Positions 1 to 7,780 are shown, numbered from the stretch's first letter. The stretch: 20,111 bases of DNA from Candidatus Segatella violae (GCA_002440225.1 DJSH01000002.1:1488-21598); one strand, 5' to 3'. Notes: a model not told the origin generated them from the sequence alone. Translations and numbers: made by a program.

Positions 1-3000
1 GATACGCCAAACTGCTTCTTGAATGCCACGGAGAAATGGGCTGCGGTGCTGAAACCAGTCAGCGTGGCTATCTCCGAGACATTGTACTTGCCCTCATGCA
101 GCATCCTCGCTGCCTTGTTGAGTTTGTACTTACGGAAGAATGAGCCTGGAGTCTCGCCAGTGAGTTCCTTCAGTTTGTAGTTAAACTTGGATTGACTTAT
201 CAGCAAGTCGTGACAGATGGTAGAAACATTCAGCTCCATTTCGGCTGAGCGTTTCTCCATCAAGTCATACAGTTCGTCCATAAACTTACGGTCTTGCTCC
301 GACAGGGTATCGGCAACTGATGCGGAAAGGGATTCCGTCTCGGTGGTCTCTCCCAATCTTTGACGCAAAGTCTGCACGTTTTGCAGCTGCGACTCTACCA
401 AAGCTTTCAGATAGCTTGGGTCGAAAGGTTTGGTGACATAAGCCACGGCACCCAACCGCAAACCTTGCACCTGCTCGTCCATATTCGATTTCGCCGTAAT
501 CAAGATGACAGGGATATGACTGAACATCAGATTGTTCTTGATGGTCTTGCAGAAGTCATAGCCCGACATCTCGCCCATGATAATATCGCTCAAGATGATG
601 TCTGGCTTCACTTGTTCTAGGTCTGCCAGTGCCTCTTCGGCGGAATATCGGTTCTCAATGATGTAATCACACTTAAAGATGGAACTGATGTATTGTGCCA
701 CATCTATGTCGTCATCGACAATCAGAATCTTCTTTTTATGCTCATCGGATGGTTTATGTCCATCGGATTGATCGGAAGAATCGGAATTTACATCCACGGA
801 ATTCTTCACTCCTCGTTCTTCACTCTTCACTTCCAAAGGAATCTGCATCACTTTTTCTTCATGATCCACGATTTCCACCTTATTATATATAGACTTATCC
901 ACAGGCAATACGAAGTGAAACTCTACGCCATCAAGCACAGTTGTTTCTGCATCCGATGCTTTTTCTTCCGATGCTTTTTCTTCCGATGCAAAGACATTTC
1001 TCACTTCGATTTCACCGTGATGCAAGCCCACCAAGCGCTTCACGTAATAGAGTCCGATGCCCGTTCCCCATCCATAGCGATGGGTGGTTTGCTTGTCGGC
1101 AAGTTGATAGTATCGCTTGAACACATCCTGCATTTTTTCCTCGGATATGTGCTCGCCGCTATTGAAAACAGCAATCTCCAAACGAGGAGAATTTGGCAAA
1201 GCATTCTCCTGTATTCCTCCCAAGGATTCGCTCTTTTCAATCTTTGCCGAGATACGAATCACGCCCTGCGGCGAGGTGTGCTTCAAGGCATTGGTGAAAA
1301 GATTGCTCAATATCTTCTCTAGCTTGTCGCTGTCTATCCACACCCGATAATCGCCTTCTGCCATGACGAGTTCCAACTTGATATTCTTTACCTTGGTCGA
1401 TTCCTCGAAGGCTGCCACTTGCTTCCGTAGCTCATCTGCCACATCCACTTGCGACACCTTCAATCTAAGGGCATCGGTCTCCAACTGGTTGAAGTCGAGC
1501 ATCTGGTCTATCAGCCTCAGCATTCTGTTTACGCTGATGCACACGTGATTCAAGGTTTCGTGAACCGAGGCAGGAAGCGAACGGTCGGAGGTCAACGCTA
1601 TCAGCGGTCCTGCGATGATGGTGATAGGGTTGCGGAACTCATGCGAGATATTGGCAAAGAAGTTCATATTCATCTCGTTGGCACGAATCTCACGCTCCTT
1701 CTCCCGCTGTTCCTGCAACAAGCGCAGTTGGTTCTTTCGATTCTTGAGATAGAGGGAGTTCATGCGATAGATGATAAAAAAAGCGATGCTGAGGTACAGA
1801 TACCATGCCGCAGCCGACTGCCACGGGGAAGGAAGGATGATGATATCCACCTTGCGTTCTTGCAGCGGAGGCCTGTCGGGTGATGACACCAGACGAAGAC
1901 GGAAGGTATATTTGCCTGGGGCTAAGTCTTGGAACTCAGCCTCATGGTCGTAGGTTGGCTGACGCCATTCATCGTCCAATTCCTCCAACTTGTACTGATA
2001 CATCAATGCCGAACGGCGACTGTAGTTAGGGTGGAAGAAACGAAGGCGCACCGTGTTCTCATCGTGCGCAAAGGTATAACGAGAACCGCTGACGATATTT
2101 TGATTCACGATCATCACCTTGCCATTGGATTTCTCCGCCTCCAGACCATAGATGCTGAGCACCCTGCCGGCATGCTTTCCTACCAAGGAGGATAGGAAGT
2201 CGGCATTCATGGCTGGTGCAGAGAGGAACTTGCAACCATCGGAACTGCCGAACACCACATCACCATTAGGCGCCAGACAGATGGAATTGTCGAAGAATTG
2301 CCAGGCGGCAGGGTCTTGGCTTGCTGAGACAAGACTATTCATCACGATAGCCCTCGTCTTCGGATTCAGACAAAAGGCATCGCGCATGGTCGTCACCCAA
2401 AGTTGTCCACGATTGTCTTCCATGAATCCTTGGATGTGTACATCGTTCAAGGTTTCGAGACGACGCACATTGCGCTTTTTCATATCCAGGTAATAGAGTC
2501 CATAACGCTTGGTACCCAACCAGATACCACCATATGAGTCCTGACGCACGAAGGCTGGGTCGATATTGGTATAATCAGGGATGCCCGACACCTTTAGCTC
2601 CTGCCATTTGCCAGTCTTAGGAGAAAGGATGCCGAGGTGCATGTTCTTCATGAAGAGAAAGAGGTCCCCACTCCGAAGAACCGTCAACTGTGTTTCCTCA
2701 TCATACCATTTGGAGCCAATCCATAGCGAGTCGGGCTTCGTCTTGCCAAACTGAAAGCGCAAGAGGTGCTGCCCGCGGTTGCTTACGTAGAGGTCGTTGC
2801 CCACCTTTACACCATAGCCAAAGGTATAGGATAGCTTCTCATGAGAAGGAGATAATGCTGAAGAAAATGGAGAAGAAAAGCCTTTGGCTTCAAGCGGAGT
2901 TTTGCTGACGATTTCCGGCTTGTCATCATCCACATAGCAGCTCAATATCTGATGCGAACCTATCACCCAAGCCCGCTTATCATCATATTTCACGAGATAG

Positions 3001-3917
3001 TTGACGGCAAGCTTATGGGGAACGGGCAGAGAATCGAAGAGCGAGCGATAAAACGTCTCGCTCAGATTCTTGTTCTGTGCATCATAGACATATAGGCACA
3101 AAGTGGTGCCAGCCAAGATGTGGTGCCCCACCTGTTCCAAGCTAATAATATCCTTACCCGCCGTAGTCTTCGCCAGTGGATTGTCGTTAGCTTTCTGGTA
3201 AGCGATGCGGTTTTGGGAGATAATCTGATAACCAGCGTTGCGGAAACCCACCCAGAGATTGCCACCCAAGTCTCGGTAAGTAGCGATGACGATGTCTCTT
3301 GGCTTACGCAATACAGGAAGGGTTTCGGGCAATGGCACCTTCATATTGTTGGCCACAATCTGACGTTTCGCCTCAGTCACCTGATCATCATCATTGATCA
3401 AATAAGTTTTCTTGCCATTGCTCACCAAGACAGCATGACGCTCATTTAGGGTATCTTTCCCCTTGTTAGGTTGCAAATCCGAAGGCTTGGCATCCTCTAT
3501 CGCCACGATATTCCCGCTAGCCTCATCGGGCAGGACGATGCGATGGAAGCGATAAGCCCCCACGTATCGGGCCAATCCATTCTGGGTACCCACCCACATT
3601 CGCCCCTGCTTGTCGAGGTGGAGCACATTGATATAGTCGTCGGGCAGAGCCGTCGTATCCTTGGTATCGTGATAGAACTGGATATAGTCCTTGCCATCAA
3701 ACACATTGATACCAGCCGACGTGCCTATCCACATCAGCTCTCGCTTATCTCGGGCGAAGGCAGTGACGTTGAGCGAGGAGAGCATATAGTCCTTGCCCGT
3801 CTGCGCCCCCTTGGCTTGCAGCACTTTGAGAGTATCCATGCGGTTAGGGTCGAGGAAGTAATTCCCCAACAACACGCAGAATACAACTGCCCAAACTATC
3901 AGGATGGTTTTCTTCAT
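1..3917 (-). CDS. Hybrid two-component system sensor/regulator (HTCS), 3' end off window
   Basis: One open frame runs from 3917 to base 1 with no stop, giving about 1305 visible residues. Domains in order: N-terminal membrane/signal segment (about 2-20). Periplasmic propeller repeats follow, with typical motifs such as MWIGT, MWVGT, LWVGF and IWLGT, then a Y_Y_Y domain (PNYSRRSALMYQYKLEELDD). A membrane helix lies near 700-720. The kinase dimerisation region has SHEFRNP (His near 758), and the ATPase domain has an NALKHT N-box and GTGIGLYYVKRL. A receiver domain starts at KKILIVDDD with acceptor Asp in DIILSDI, followed by an AraC-type helix-turn-helix ending FKKQFGV at the edge. Probably 10-30 residues are missing. 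Such proteins sense a ligand in the periplasm and activate transcription of a nutrient-utilisation operon. The target here is not evident, because ilvA separates it from the SusCD operon. A start at 3923 (MSMKK) is also possible. Confidence 0.93.
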   Translation of the reverse strand, partial: MKKTILIVWAVVFCVLLGNYFLDPNRMDTLKVLQAKGAQTGKDYMLSSLNVTAFARDKRELMWIGTSAGINVFDGKDYIQFYHDTKDTTALPDDYINVLHLDKQGRMWVGTQNGLARYVGAYRFHRIVLPDEASGNIVAIEDAKPSDLQPNKGKDTLNERHAVLVSNGKKTYLINDDDQVTEAKRQIVANNMKVPLPETLPVLRKPRDIVIATYRDLGGNLWVGFRNAGYQIISQNRIAYQKANDNPLAKTTAGKDIISLEQVGHHILAGTTLCLYVYDAQNKNLSETFYRSLFDSLPVPHKLAVNYLVKYDDKRAWVIGSHQILSCYVDDDKPEIVSKTPLEAKGFSSPFSSALSPSHEKLSYTFGYGVKVGNDLYVSNRGQHLLRFQFGKTKPDSLWIGSKWYDEETQLTVLRSGDLFLFMKNMHLGILSPKTGKWQELKVSGIPDYTNIDPAFVRQDSYGGIWLGTKRYGLYYLDMKKRNVRRLETLNDVHIQGFMEDNRGQLWVTTMRDAFCLNPKTRAIVMNSLVSASQDPAAWQFFDNSICLAPNGDVVFGSSDGCKFLSAPAMNADFLSSLVGKHAGRVLSIYGLEAEKSNGKVMIVNQNIVSGSRYTFAHDENTVRLRFFHPNYSRRSALMYQYKLEELDDEWRQPTYDHEAEFQDLAPGKYTFRLRLVSSPDRPPLQERKVDIIILPSPWQSAAAWYLYLSIAFFIIYRMNSLYLKNRKNQLRLLQEQREKEREIRANEMNMNFFANISHEFRNPITIIAGPLIALTSDRSLPASVHETLNHVCISVNRMLRLIDQMLDFNQLETDALRLKVSQVDVADELRKQVAAFEESTKVKNIKLELVMAEGDYRVWIDSDKLEKILSNLFTNALKHTSPQGVIRISAKIEKSESLGGIQENALPNSPRLEIAVFNSGEHISEEKMQDVFKRYYQLADKQTTHRYGWGTGIGLYYVKRLVGLHHGEIEVRNVFASEEKASEEKASDAETTVLDGVEFHFVLPVDKSIYNKVEIVDHEEKVMQIPLEVKSEERGVKNSVDVNSDSSDQSDGHKPSDEHKKKILIVDDDIDVAQYISSIFKCDYIIENRYSAEEALADLEQVKPDIILSDIIMGEMSGYDFCKTIKNNLMFSHIPVILITAKSNMDEQVQGLRLGAVAYVTKPFDPSYLKALVESQLQNVQTLRQRLGETTETESLSASVADTLSEQDRKFMDELYDLMEKRSAEMELNVSTICHDLLISQSKFNYKLKELTGETPGSFFRKYKLNKAARMLHEGKYNVSEIATLTGFSTAAHFSVAFKKQFGV
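952..990. repeat. 15-bp tandem repeat inside the HTCS gene
   Basis: Two full copies of a 15-bp unit (TCCGATGCTTTTTCT) and a partial third stand in tandem. On the coding strand they add two A-S-E-E-K-like repeats to a loop near the end of the histidine kinase ATPase domain, between the strand HHGEIEV and the final strand VEFHFVLPV. The unit is a multiple of three, so copy-number change would keep the frame. Confidence 0.85.
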
Positions 3918-3960
3918 CGACATCAGTCCTATTAAGCCAAAAGTATTCTTCCAGATGTCA

Positions 3961-3990
3961 CAAAAAGGTTCGACACTGTCGAACTTTTTG
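3961..3990 (-). terminator. Terminator-like hairpin between DUF1016 remnant and HTCS
   Basis: An inverted repeat (GTTCGAC, 3-nt loop, GTCGAAC) is flanked by an A-run on one side and a T-run on the other. Read on the minus strand it is an intrinsic-terminator layout: A-rich, 7-bp stem, then CTTTTTG. It lies inside the last codons of the DUF1016 remnant and 44 bp upstream of the HTCS start. It could end remnant transcription, attenuate HTCS, or simply be coding sequence; the symmetry is seen, the function is inferred. Confidence 0.5.
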
Positions 3991-4009
3991 AATTTGGCAT
4001 ATTACTAAA

Positions 4010-4041
4010 CAAAGATACGCTTGCCTCCAAATTCTCAGAAA
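4010..4041 (-). promoter_or_regulatory. Possible internal promoter for HTCS
   Basis: On the minus strand TATCTTTG (4010-4017) matches the Bacteroidetes -7 consensus TAnnTTTG, with TTTC (4038-4041, 3 of 4 bases of TTTG) 20 bp upstream. Transcription from here would give HTCS a leader of about 85 nt containing the 3961-3990 hairpin. The site lies within the DUF1016 remnant ORF, near where its family similarity seems to fade. This is the only visible candidate for an HTCS-specific promoter. Confidence 0.35.
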
Positions 4042-4402
4042 TCTGAGGATATAACAAGAAAAACTTTCTTGATGCCTTAAGTAATGTTAGATTAATACCT
4101 CCTCTATTTACTTTTTTCTCAAGTTTTTTCATTAGTTGTGTTCCATACTCCGCACGGTCTTTTCCATGTTGTTCGAACTCCACAATATAATAACCTATGA
4201 GCCAATTGCGCAATGTCTGCATTCGATTGATAGCTTTGACTGCTGACGTTTGCGCTGCATCATGCGTAGTTTGCACAACTTCAGCCAATTCTTCAAAGGA
4301 ATGGCTATCTTGCCCCCAATTTGCTATCGGAAGTTCCATACCATCATGGTTATATATTATCGTATCTTTTGATGCCATAAGCGGTATATTTTATTTTGCC
4401 GA

Positions 4403-4433
4403 CAAATTTACACAATATTCTCGAATAAACAAA
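4403..4433 (-). promoter_or_regulatory. Promoter for the DUF1016 remnant (and perhaps HTCS)
   Basis: On the minus strand TTTG (4430-4433) and TAAATTTG (4403-4410) are 19 bp apart, an exact match to the Bacteroidetes consensus TTTG-N19-TAnnTTTG. The start codon is about 25 bp beyond the -7 box. Readthrough into HTCS would depend on the 3961-3990 hairpin. Confidence 0.75.
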
Positions 4434-4449
4434 AATTAAATCGAATTAT

Positions 4450-4480
4450 TTTGTATTATCCGATGATTGCAGTAACTTTG
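4450..4480 (+). promoter_or_regulatory. Promoter for ilvA
   Basis: TTTG (4450-4453) and TAACTTTG (4473-4480) are separated by 19 bp, an exact Bacteroidetes promoter match. The expected start point is near 4486-4488, giving a leader of roughly 72 nt. Its -33 box is only 16 bp from the -33 box of the divergent promoter. Confidence 0.75.
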
Positions 4481-4489
4481 CAAACCAAT

Positions 4490-4515
4490 AATGCAACTTT
4501 GCATTCCGAAGGAAT
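4490..4515 (+). promoter_or_regulatory. Two palindromes at the ilvA transcription start
   Basis: 4490-4505 is a perfect inverted repeat with 7-bp arms (AATGCAA, 2-nt centre, TTGCATT). It abuts a second one at 4503-4515 (ATTCC, GAA, GGAAT). The first also holds a second copy of AACTTTGCA (4495-4503), repeating 4474-4482 in the -7 box at exactly 21 bp. The position suits an operator or a 5' mRNA structure; no regulator is identified. Confidence 0.4.
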
Positions 4516-4559
4516 AGAAAATAAGAAATATACATATCAGCAGTTTAAGAAATTAGAAT

Positions 4560-5759
4560 ATGTTACAACTTGACAATTTCTATAAGGCTCGCTTCGTGCT
4601 GAGCAAAGTAATCAGAAAGACTGAGCTGGTTCATACACCAAGAATCAACCCAGAGAGTGATGTTTATCTGAAGCCTGAGTGCCTCCAGAAAACGGGTTCG
4701 TTTAAGATTCGCGGTGCTTACTATAAGATTTCGCAACTCACCGACGAGGAGAAGGCGAAGGGTGTGATCGCTTGTTCGGCTGGCAACCATGCACAGGGCG
4801 TGGCACTCGGAGCTACCGCCATGGGGGTGAAGAGCCTCATCTGCTTGCCTGAGGGTGCGCCTATCTCCAAGGTAGAGGCTACCAAGCGATTGGGAGCCGA
4901 GGTTTGCTTGGTTCCTGGTGTCTATGACGACGCTTACCAGAAGGCTTTGCAACTGAAGGATGAGCACGGATACACTTTCGTACATCCATTCGACGACGAG
5001 AACGTCATCGCTGGTCAGGGTACCATCGGACTGGAGATTCTCGACCAACTGCCTGATGTAGAGGCGGTCGTAGTGCCTGTAGGTGGCGGTGGTTTGATTT
5101 CGGGTGTCGCCTTCGCCATCAAGTCGTTGAACCCTAACGTCAAGGTATATGGTGTTCAGGCAGAGGGAGCGGCTAGTATGGTACAGAGCCTTCACGACCA
5201 CAAGCAGGAGAAGTTGCCTTCTGTATCTACCGTTGCCGATGGCATCGCCGTGAAGGAACCAGGAAGCATCACCTTCGAGACTTGCTCCAACTACGTGGAC
5301 GAAATCGTGACCGTGAGCGAGGACGAGATTTGCGCCGCCATCCTGAAACTCATCGAGAGCGAGAAGATGGTAGCCGAGGGTGCCGGTGCAGCCAGTGTAG
5401 CTGCCGTAATGTACAACAAGGTTCCTGTGAAGGGCAAGAAGACCATCTGCGTGGTGAGTGGTGGTAACATCGACGTAACCATCCTGAACCGTGTCATCAC
5501 CCGTGGTCTTGCCAAGAGCGGTCGCCTCTGCACCATCGAGATGGAGCTGGATGACAAACCTGGAGAGCTCGTGGAAGTTTGCTCCGTCATCGCTGGATTA
5601 GGTGGTAACATCACCGGTGTACACCACGACCGTTCTGCCAACCGCAAGAAGGTGAATGCCTGCGTGCTCCGCTTGACCATGGAGACAAGAGACGAAGACC
5701 ACGTCAAGGAAATCAAGGAAGCCTTGGAAGCCAAGGGATTCCATCTTTATATTGTGTAA
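4560..5759 (+). CDS. ilvA: Threonine ammonia-lyase (threonine dehydratase) with C-terminal ACT domain
   Basis: A PLP enzyme that deaminates L-threonine to 2-oxobutanoate and ammonia, the first step toward isoleucine; it can also be catabolic. The 399-residue length fits the medium family form, with a catalytic domain (about 1-320) and one ACT-like domain (about 325-399). Visible motifs are the PLP lysine in GSFKIRGA (Lys49), SAGNHAQG (Asn76), the phosphate-binding loop GGGG (175-178) and SGGN (300-303). The ACT region begins at LCTIEMELDDKPGELVEV and suggests amino-acid feedback. Cytoplasmic. It is expressed alone from its own promoter, with no other isoleucine/valine gene beside it. Its 3' end faces the peptidase operon, with the palindromic element at 5788-6041 between. 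Biosynthetic versus catabolic role cannot be settled from sequence alone. Confidence 0.94.
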   Translation: MLQLDNFYKARFVLSKVIRKTELVHTPRINPESDVYLKPECLQKTGSFKIRGAYYKISQLTDEEKAKGVIACSAGNHAQGVALGATAMGVKSLICLPEGAPISKVEATKRLGAEVCLVPGVYDDAYQKALQLKDEHGYTFVHPFDDENVIAGQGTIGLEILDQLPDVEAVVVPVGGGGLISGVAFAIKSLNPNVKVYGVQAEGAASMVQSLHDHKQEKLPSVSTVADGIAVKEPGSITFETCSNYVDEIVTVSEDEICAAILKLIESEKMVAEGAGAASVAAVMYNKVPVKGKKTICVVSGGNIDVTILNRVITRGLAKSGRLCTIEMELDDKPGELVEVCSVIAGLGGNITGVHHDRSANRKKVNACVLRLTMETRDEDHVKEIKEALEAKGFHLYIV

Positions 5760-5787
5760 ATTATAAAAGATAAATTACAAATAATAT

Positions 5788-6041
5788 GAGGGTGTGTCAT
5801 AAGTCCTATTGATAGCAGACAAAGACGGGCTGAAGGCCCAAAAGCACCTAGCCCAGGGCAACGCCCTGGGTAATATTGGTATTAAGCAATGTCGCCCTGA
5901 AAGGGCAAAAGCATTAATAATGAGATGCTTTTGCCCTTTCAGGGCGACATTTTGTTGGGACGTTACCCCCAGGGCGATGCCCTGGGCTAGGGGCAGATTG
6001 CCCTTTCAGGGCGCATAGGACATGACTTATGACACACCCTC
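5788..6041. mobile_element. 254-bp palindromic MITE-like element
   Basis: The ends are 18-bp perfect terminal inverted repeats (5788-5805 and 6024-6041, GAGGGTGTGTCATAAGTC). Inside, both arms carry the same blocks in mirror order: a CCCAGGGC/GCCCTGGG hairpin (5852-5870 and 5968-5986) and a GCCCTGAAAGGGC block (about 5894-5906, again near 6000-6013). The centre is a perfect 27-bp stem. It has no transposase and no credible ORF. It occupies the space between two convergent stop codons and ends 2 bp after the peptidase stop. I see no clear target-site duplication. GC-rich GCCCAGGGCNNNGCCCTGGG and GCCCTTTCAGGGC blocks occur as intergenic repeats in other Bacteroidetes genomes. Confidence 0.8.
5888..5951. 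terminator. 27-bp perfect stem-loop, probable bidirectional terminator
   Basis: 5888-5914 and 5925-5951 are perfectly complementary, with a 10-nt loop. The structure is symmetrical and lies downstream of both ilvA and the C10 peptidase gene, so it would fold in transcripts from either side. There is no long U-run after the stem, so it may act mainly as a 3' stabilising structure or a block to antisense readthrough. Confidence 0.55.
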
Positions 6042-6043
6042 TT

Positions 6044-7756
6044 TTACAATTCATAGTCGATGCTACCATCCTGCGGGCGGTGGATAACCACCAAGGTCTG
6101 GTAAGTGTCAAATTCCTCATCCCAGTTACCATACTTCAATGGCAACTTGTCGATTGGGAACCAACCGTCACCTGCACCGCCAAAGCCATAGTTGACGTGT
6201 ACCAATCCCAACTTGTTATATCCATCTATCACGAAAGAATGAGAGAAGTAGTTGTCATCTCCATTCTTATAAGAAGTTCCACCATAAAGCACAGGATGAC
6301 CGGCGCTCAACTCCTTGAAGACAATCTCTTTCCATTTCTTGGAAGCCTGTACCGTAGGATAATCACGATAACCATAATACTTCACGATGTATCCAAACTT
6401 CTCAGCAAAGCCATTCTCTATCGCCGAAGGATAGCAAGTGCTCACGTCTGTACCATAGTCCATATTGAGTGCCTCGCCACAACGAGCCATCAAGAGAGCC
6501 ACGGCATTGCCCTGCGCCTCAGTATACTCGCCACTATAGCTAGGCAACATATTCGCCCAGTCGATAGCCGTGCCATCGGAAAGTTTCTCTGGATACTGAT
6601 AATAGTTGAGAATCTGCGCCAAGGCAGTGGCGATACATCCCGTCAGGCACTGCTTGCCATCCACCTGAGGAGTCATATTATAATAAGGTGCAGTCTGTGC
6701 CCAAGTGGTAGAGAGCATGGCAGGCACTTCCGCCTTGCAACCCTCAGGAATCTCGTCACCCTCGCTCCAAGTAAAGTCGTCATAGCCACCATCGCCCACG
6801 GCGTTGCCGTCATAATCGTAGGTATAAGAGTAGAACCATACCTCACCAGCATACTCATTGCCCGAAAATTCCGAATACCCACTGGCTGTGTACAGGGATA
6901 CATAATACTGGCTGCTCGCATAGAAGGAATAATAGCCGTAGCTATCAGCAGTTGCCGTAGGAAGAATTTCAGTGCCACCTTCTGGTACGGTGAAGTCGAT
7001 GCTGTATCCCTTCTCGCCCATAGGAGCCTCGATGGAATAACTGCCATCATCGTAAGCCACGATGTCGGCAGAGAAAGTCTTATCCAAACCAACGGAGGTA
7101 TAAGTACCCGTCTTGCGCCAAAGCTCTGCCTTGGTACGCTTGAAGGTCAAGGCGATAGGCTCGGAATCGCTGTAAGCCTCATCGCTGCTGGTGGCAGTGA
7201 TATAGATGGTGTACTCACCGATAGGCAGACCAGTTAGGGTCACGCTGTTGGTCTCGGTCTCACCACTCACCTCCTTGCCTTCGGCATCGGTATAATGGTA
7301 GAGATAACTGGTGGCATGCTCCACCTCTGGCCATGAGATGGTGACACCTCCATTGCCCATGGCAGCCTCTGGCACTGGCTTCTCCAAAGGCACGATGGCA
7401 TTGGTGGTAGCCGTGAGGGTGGCGATAGGAGATGTAGTCTTGTCGCTGTTCAGAGGCGAATATGCCCACACCTTCAAGGTATAGGTGGTGCTAGGCTGCA
7501 AACCTGTGGCTATCATCGACGTGGCGCTGGTCACATCGCCGAGCACCACACTGCCATCCTCAGTATATAACTCATAAGCATACTGGGAAGCCCCAGCTAC
7601 AGGTTGCCAACTGAAAGCCAACGAACTCACCTTGGTCTCGCCTGCCGTAAGGGTCGGAGCCTCCAAAGGAGTCTTCTCCACATCGTCGCTGCTGCATGAG
7701 CTAAAGCCCATGCAGAACATGACGAGGAGAAGCAAAATGCTATATATCTTTTTCAT
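6044..7756 (-). CDS. C10-family (streptopain-like) cysteine peptidase lipoprotein with fibronectin III domains
   Basis: A 570-residue surface lipoprotein predicted to cut proteins with a papain-like Cys/His pair. The signal peptide ends in a lipobox with Cys21, and the following SSDD resembles the Bacteroidetes surface-export signal. Two fibronectin type III-like domains (about 31-118 and 122-206) are followed by a Tyr-rich region (265-320). The peptidase domain begins near TWAQTAPYYN (351-360), with catalytic Cys374 in TGCIATALAQ and His506 in SHSFVIDGYN. The VNYGFGGAGDGWF motif (521-533) is the family's usual N-(W/Y)-G-(W/F)-GG. Known relatives are SpeB and interpain A. It is the last gene of the SusC/SusD operon, 24 bp after its neighbour, with a good ribosome site (AAAGGA), and it stops 2 bp before the palindromic element. 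No type IX secretion C-terminal domain is seen. Confidence 0.92.
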   Translation of the reverse strand: MKKIYSILLLLVMFCMGFSSCSSDDVEKTPLEAPTLTAGETKVSSLAFSWQPVAGASQYAYELYTEDGSVVLGDVTSATSMIATGLQPSTTYTLKVWAYSPLNSDKTTSPIATLTATTNAIVPLEKPVPEAAMGNGGVTISWPEVEHATSYLYHYTDAEGKEVSGETETNSVTLTGLPIGEYTIYITATSSDEAYSDSEPIALTFKRTKAELWRKTGTYTSVGLDKTFSADIVAYDDGSYSIEAPMGEKGYSIDFTVPEGGTEILPTATADSYGYYSFYASSQYYVSLYTASGYSEFSGNEYAGEVWFYSYTYDYDGNAVGDGGYDDFTWSEGDEIPEGCKAEVPAMLSTTWAQTAPYYNMTPQVDGKQCLTGCIATALAQILNYYQYPEKLSDGTAIDWANMLPSYSGEYTEAQGNAVALLMARCGEALNMDYGTDVSTCYPSAIENGFAEKFGYIVKYYGYRDYPTVQASKKWKEIVFKELSAGHPVLYGGTSYKNGDDNYFSHSFVIDGYNKLGLVHVNYGFGGAGDGWFPIDKLPLKYGNWDEEFDTYQTLVVIHRPQDGSIDYEL

Positions 7757-7780
7757 TGTTCTTTTCCTTTTAAGATGTTG

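Larger units (their letters stand above)
3932..4378 (-). pseudogene. Truncated DUF1016-family (YhcG-like PDDEXK nuclease) gene, N-terminal part only
   Basis: The 148-residue product has the hallmark start of DUF1016_N proteins: IANWGQDSHSFEELAEVV, then QTSAVKAINRMQTLRNWLIG and LLKASRKFFLLYPQISENL. Family members are usually about 330-370 residues, with a C-terminal PD-(D/E)XK nuclease domain after a variable linker. Here the frame stops in linker-like sequence (STVSNLF) and no nuclease domain follows; the HTCS gene begins within 15 bp. The nuclease half therefore appears to have been deleted. It keeps an intact divergent promoter, so it may still be transcribed and could make a free N-terminal domain. 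Family membership comes from recognised motifs; loss of function is inferred. Family function is poorly understood, with links to DNA recombination and mobile elements. Confidence 0.75.

Noticed and set aside
952..990. Possible CRISPR-like array
   Set aside because: Repeats are 15 bp, contiguous without spacers, and in frame within a coding region.
693..1322. 209-codon plus-strand ORF
   Set aside because: Antisense to the kinase part of the hybrid sensor; His/Phe/Ile-rich low-complexity product.
4563..5201. 212-codon minus-strand ORF
   Set aside because: Antisense shadow of ilvA, no ribosome site or promoter.
5809..6018. 69-codon ORF within the palindromic element, and its opposite-strand partner
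   Set aside because: Arises from the repeat blocks (product of the CRPERAKA type); such peptides are repeat artefacts.
5788..6041. Insertion sequence with its own transposase
   Set aside because: Only 254 bp between terminal repeats and no transposase-like coding sequence.
6029..7237. 402-codon plus-strand ORF
   Set aside because: Antisense to the C10 peptidase gene, which has intact catalytic motifs and operon context.
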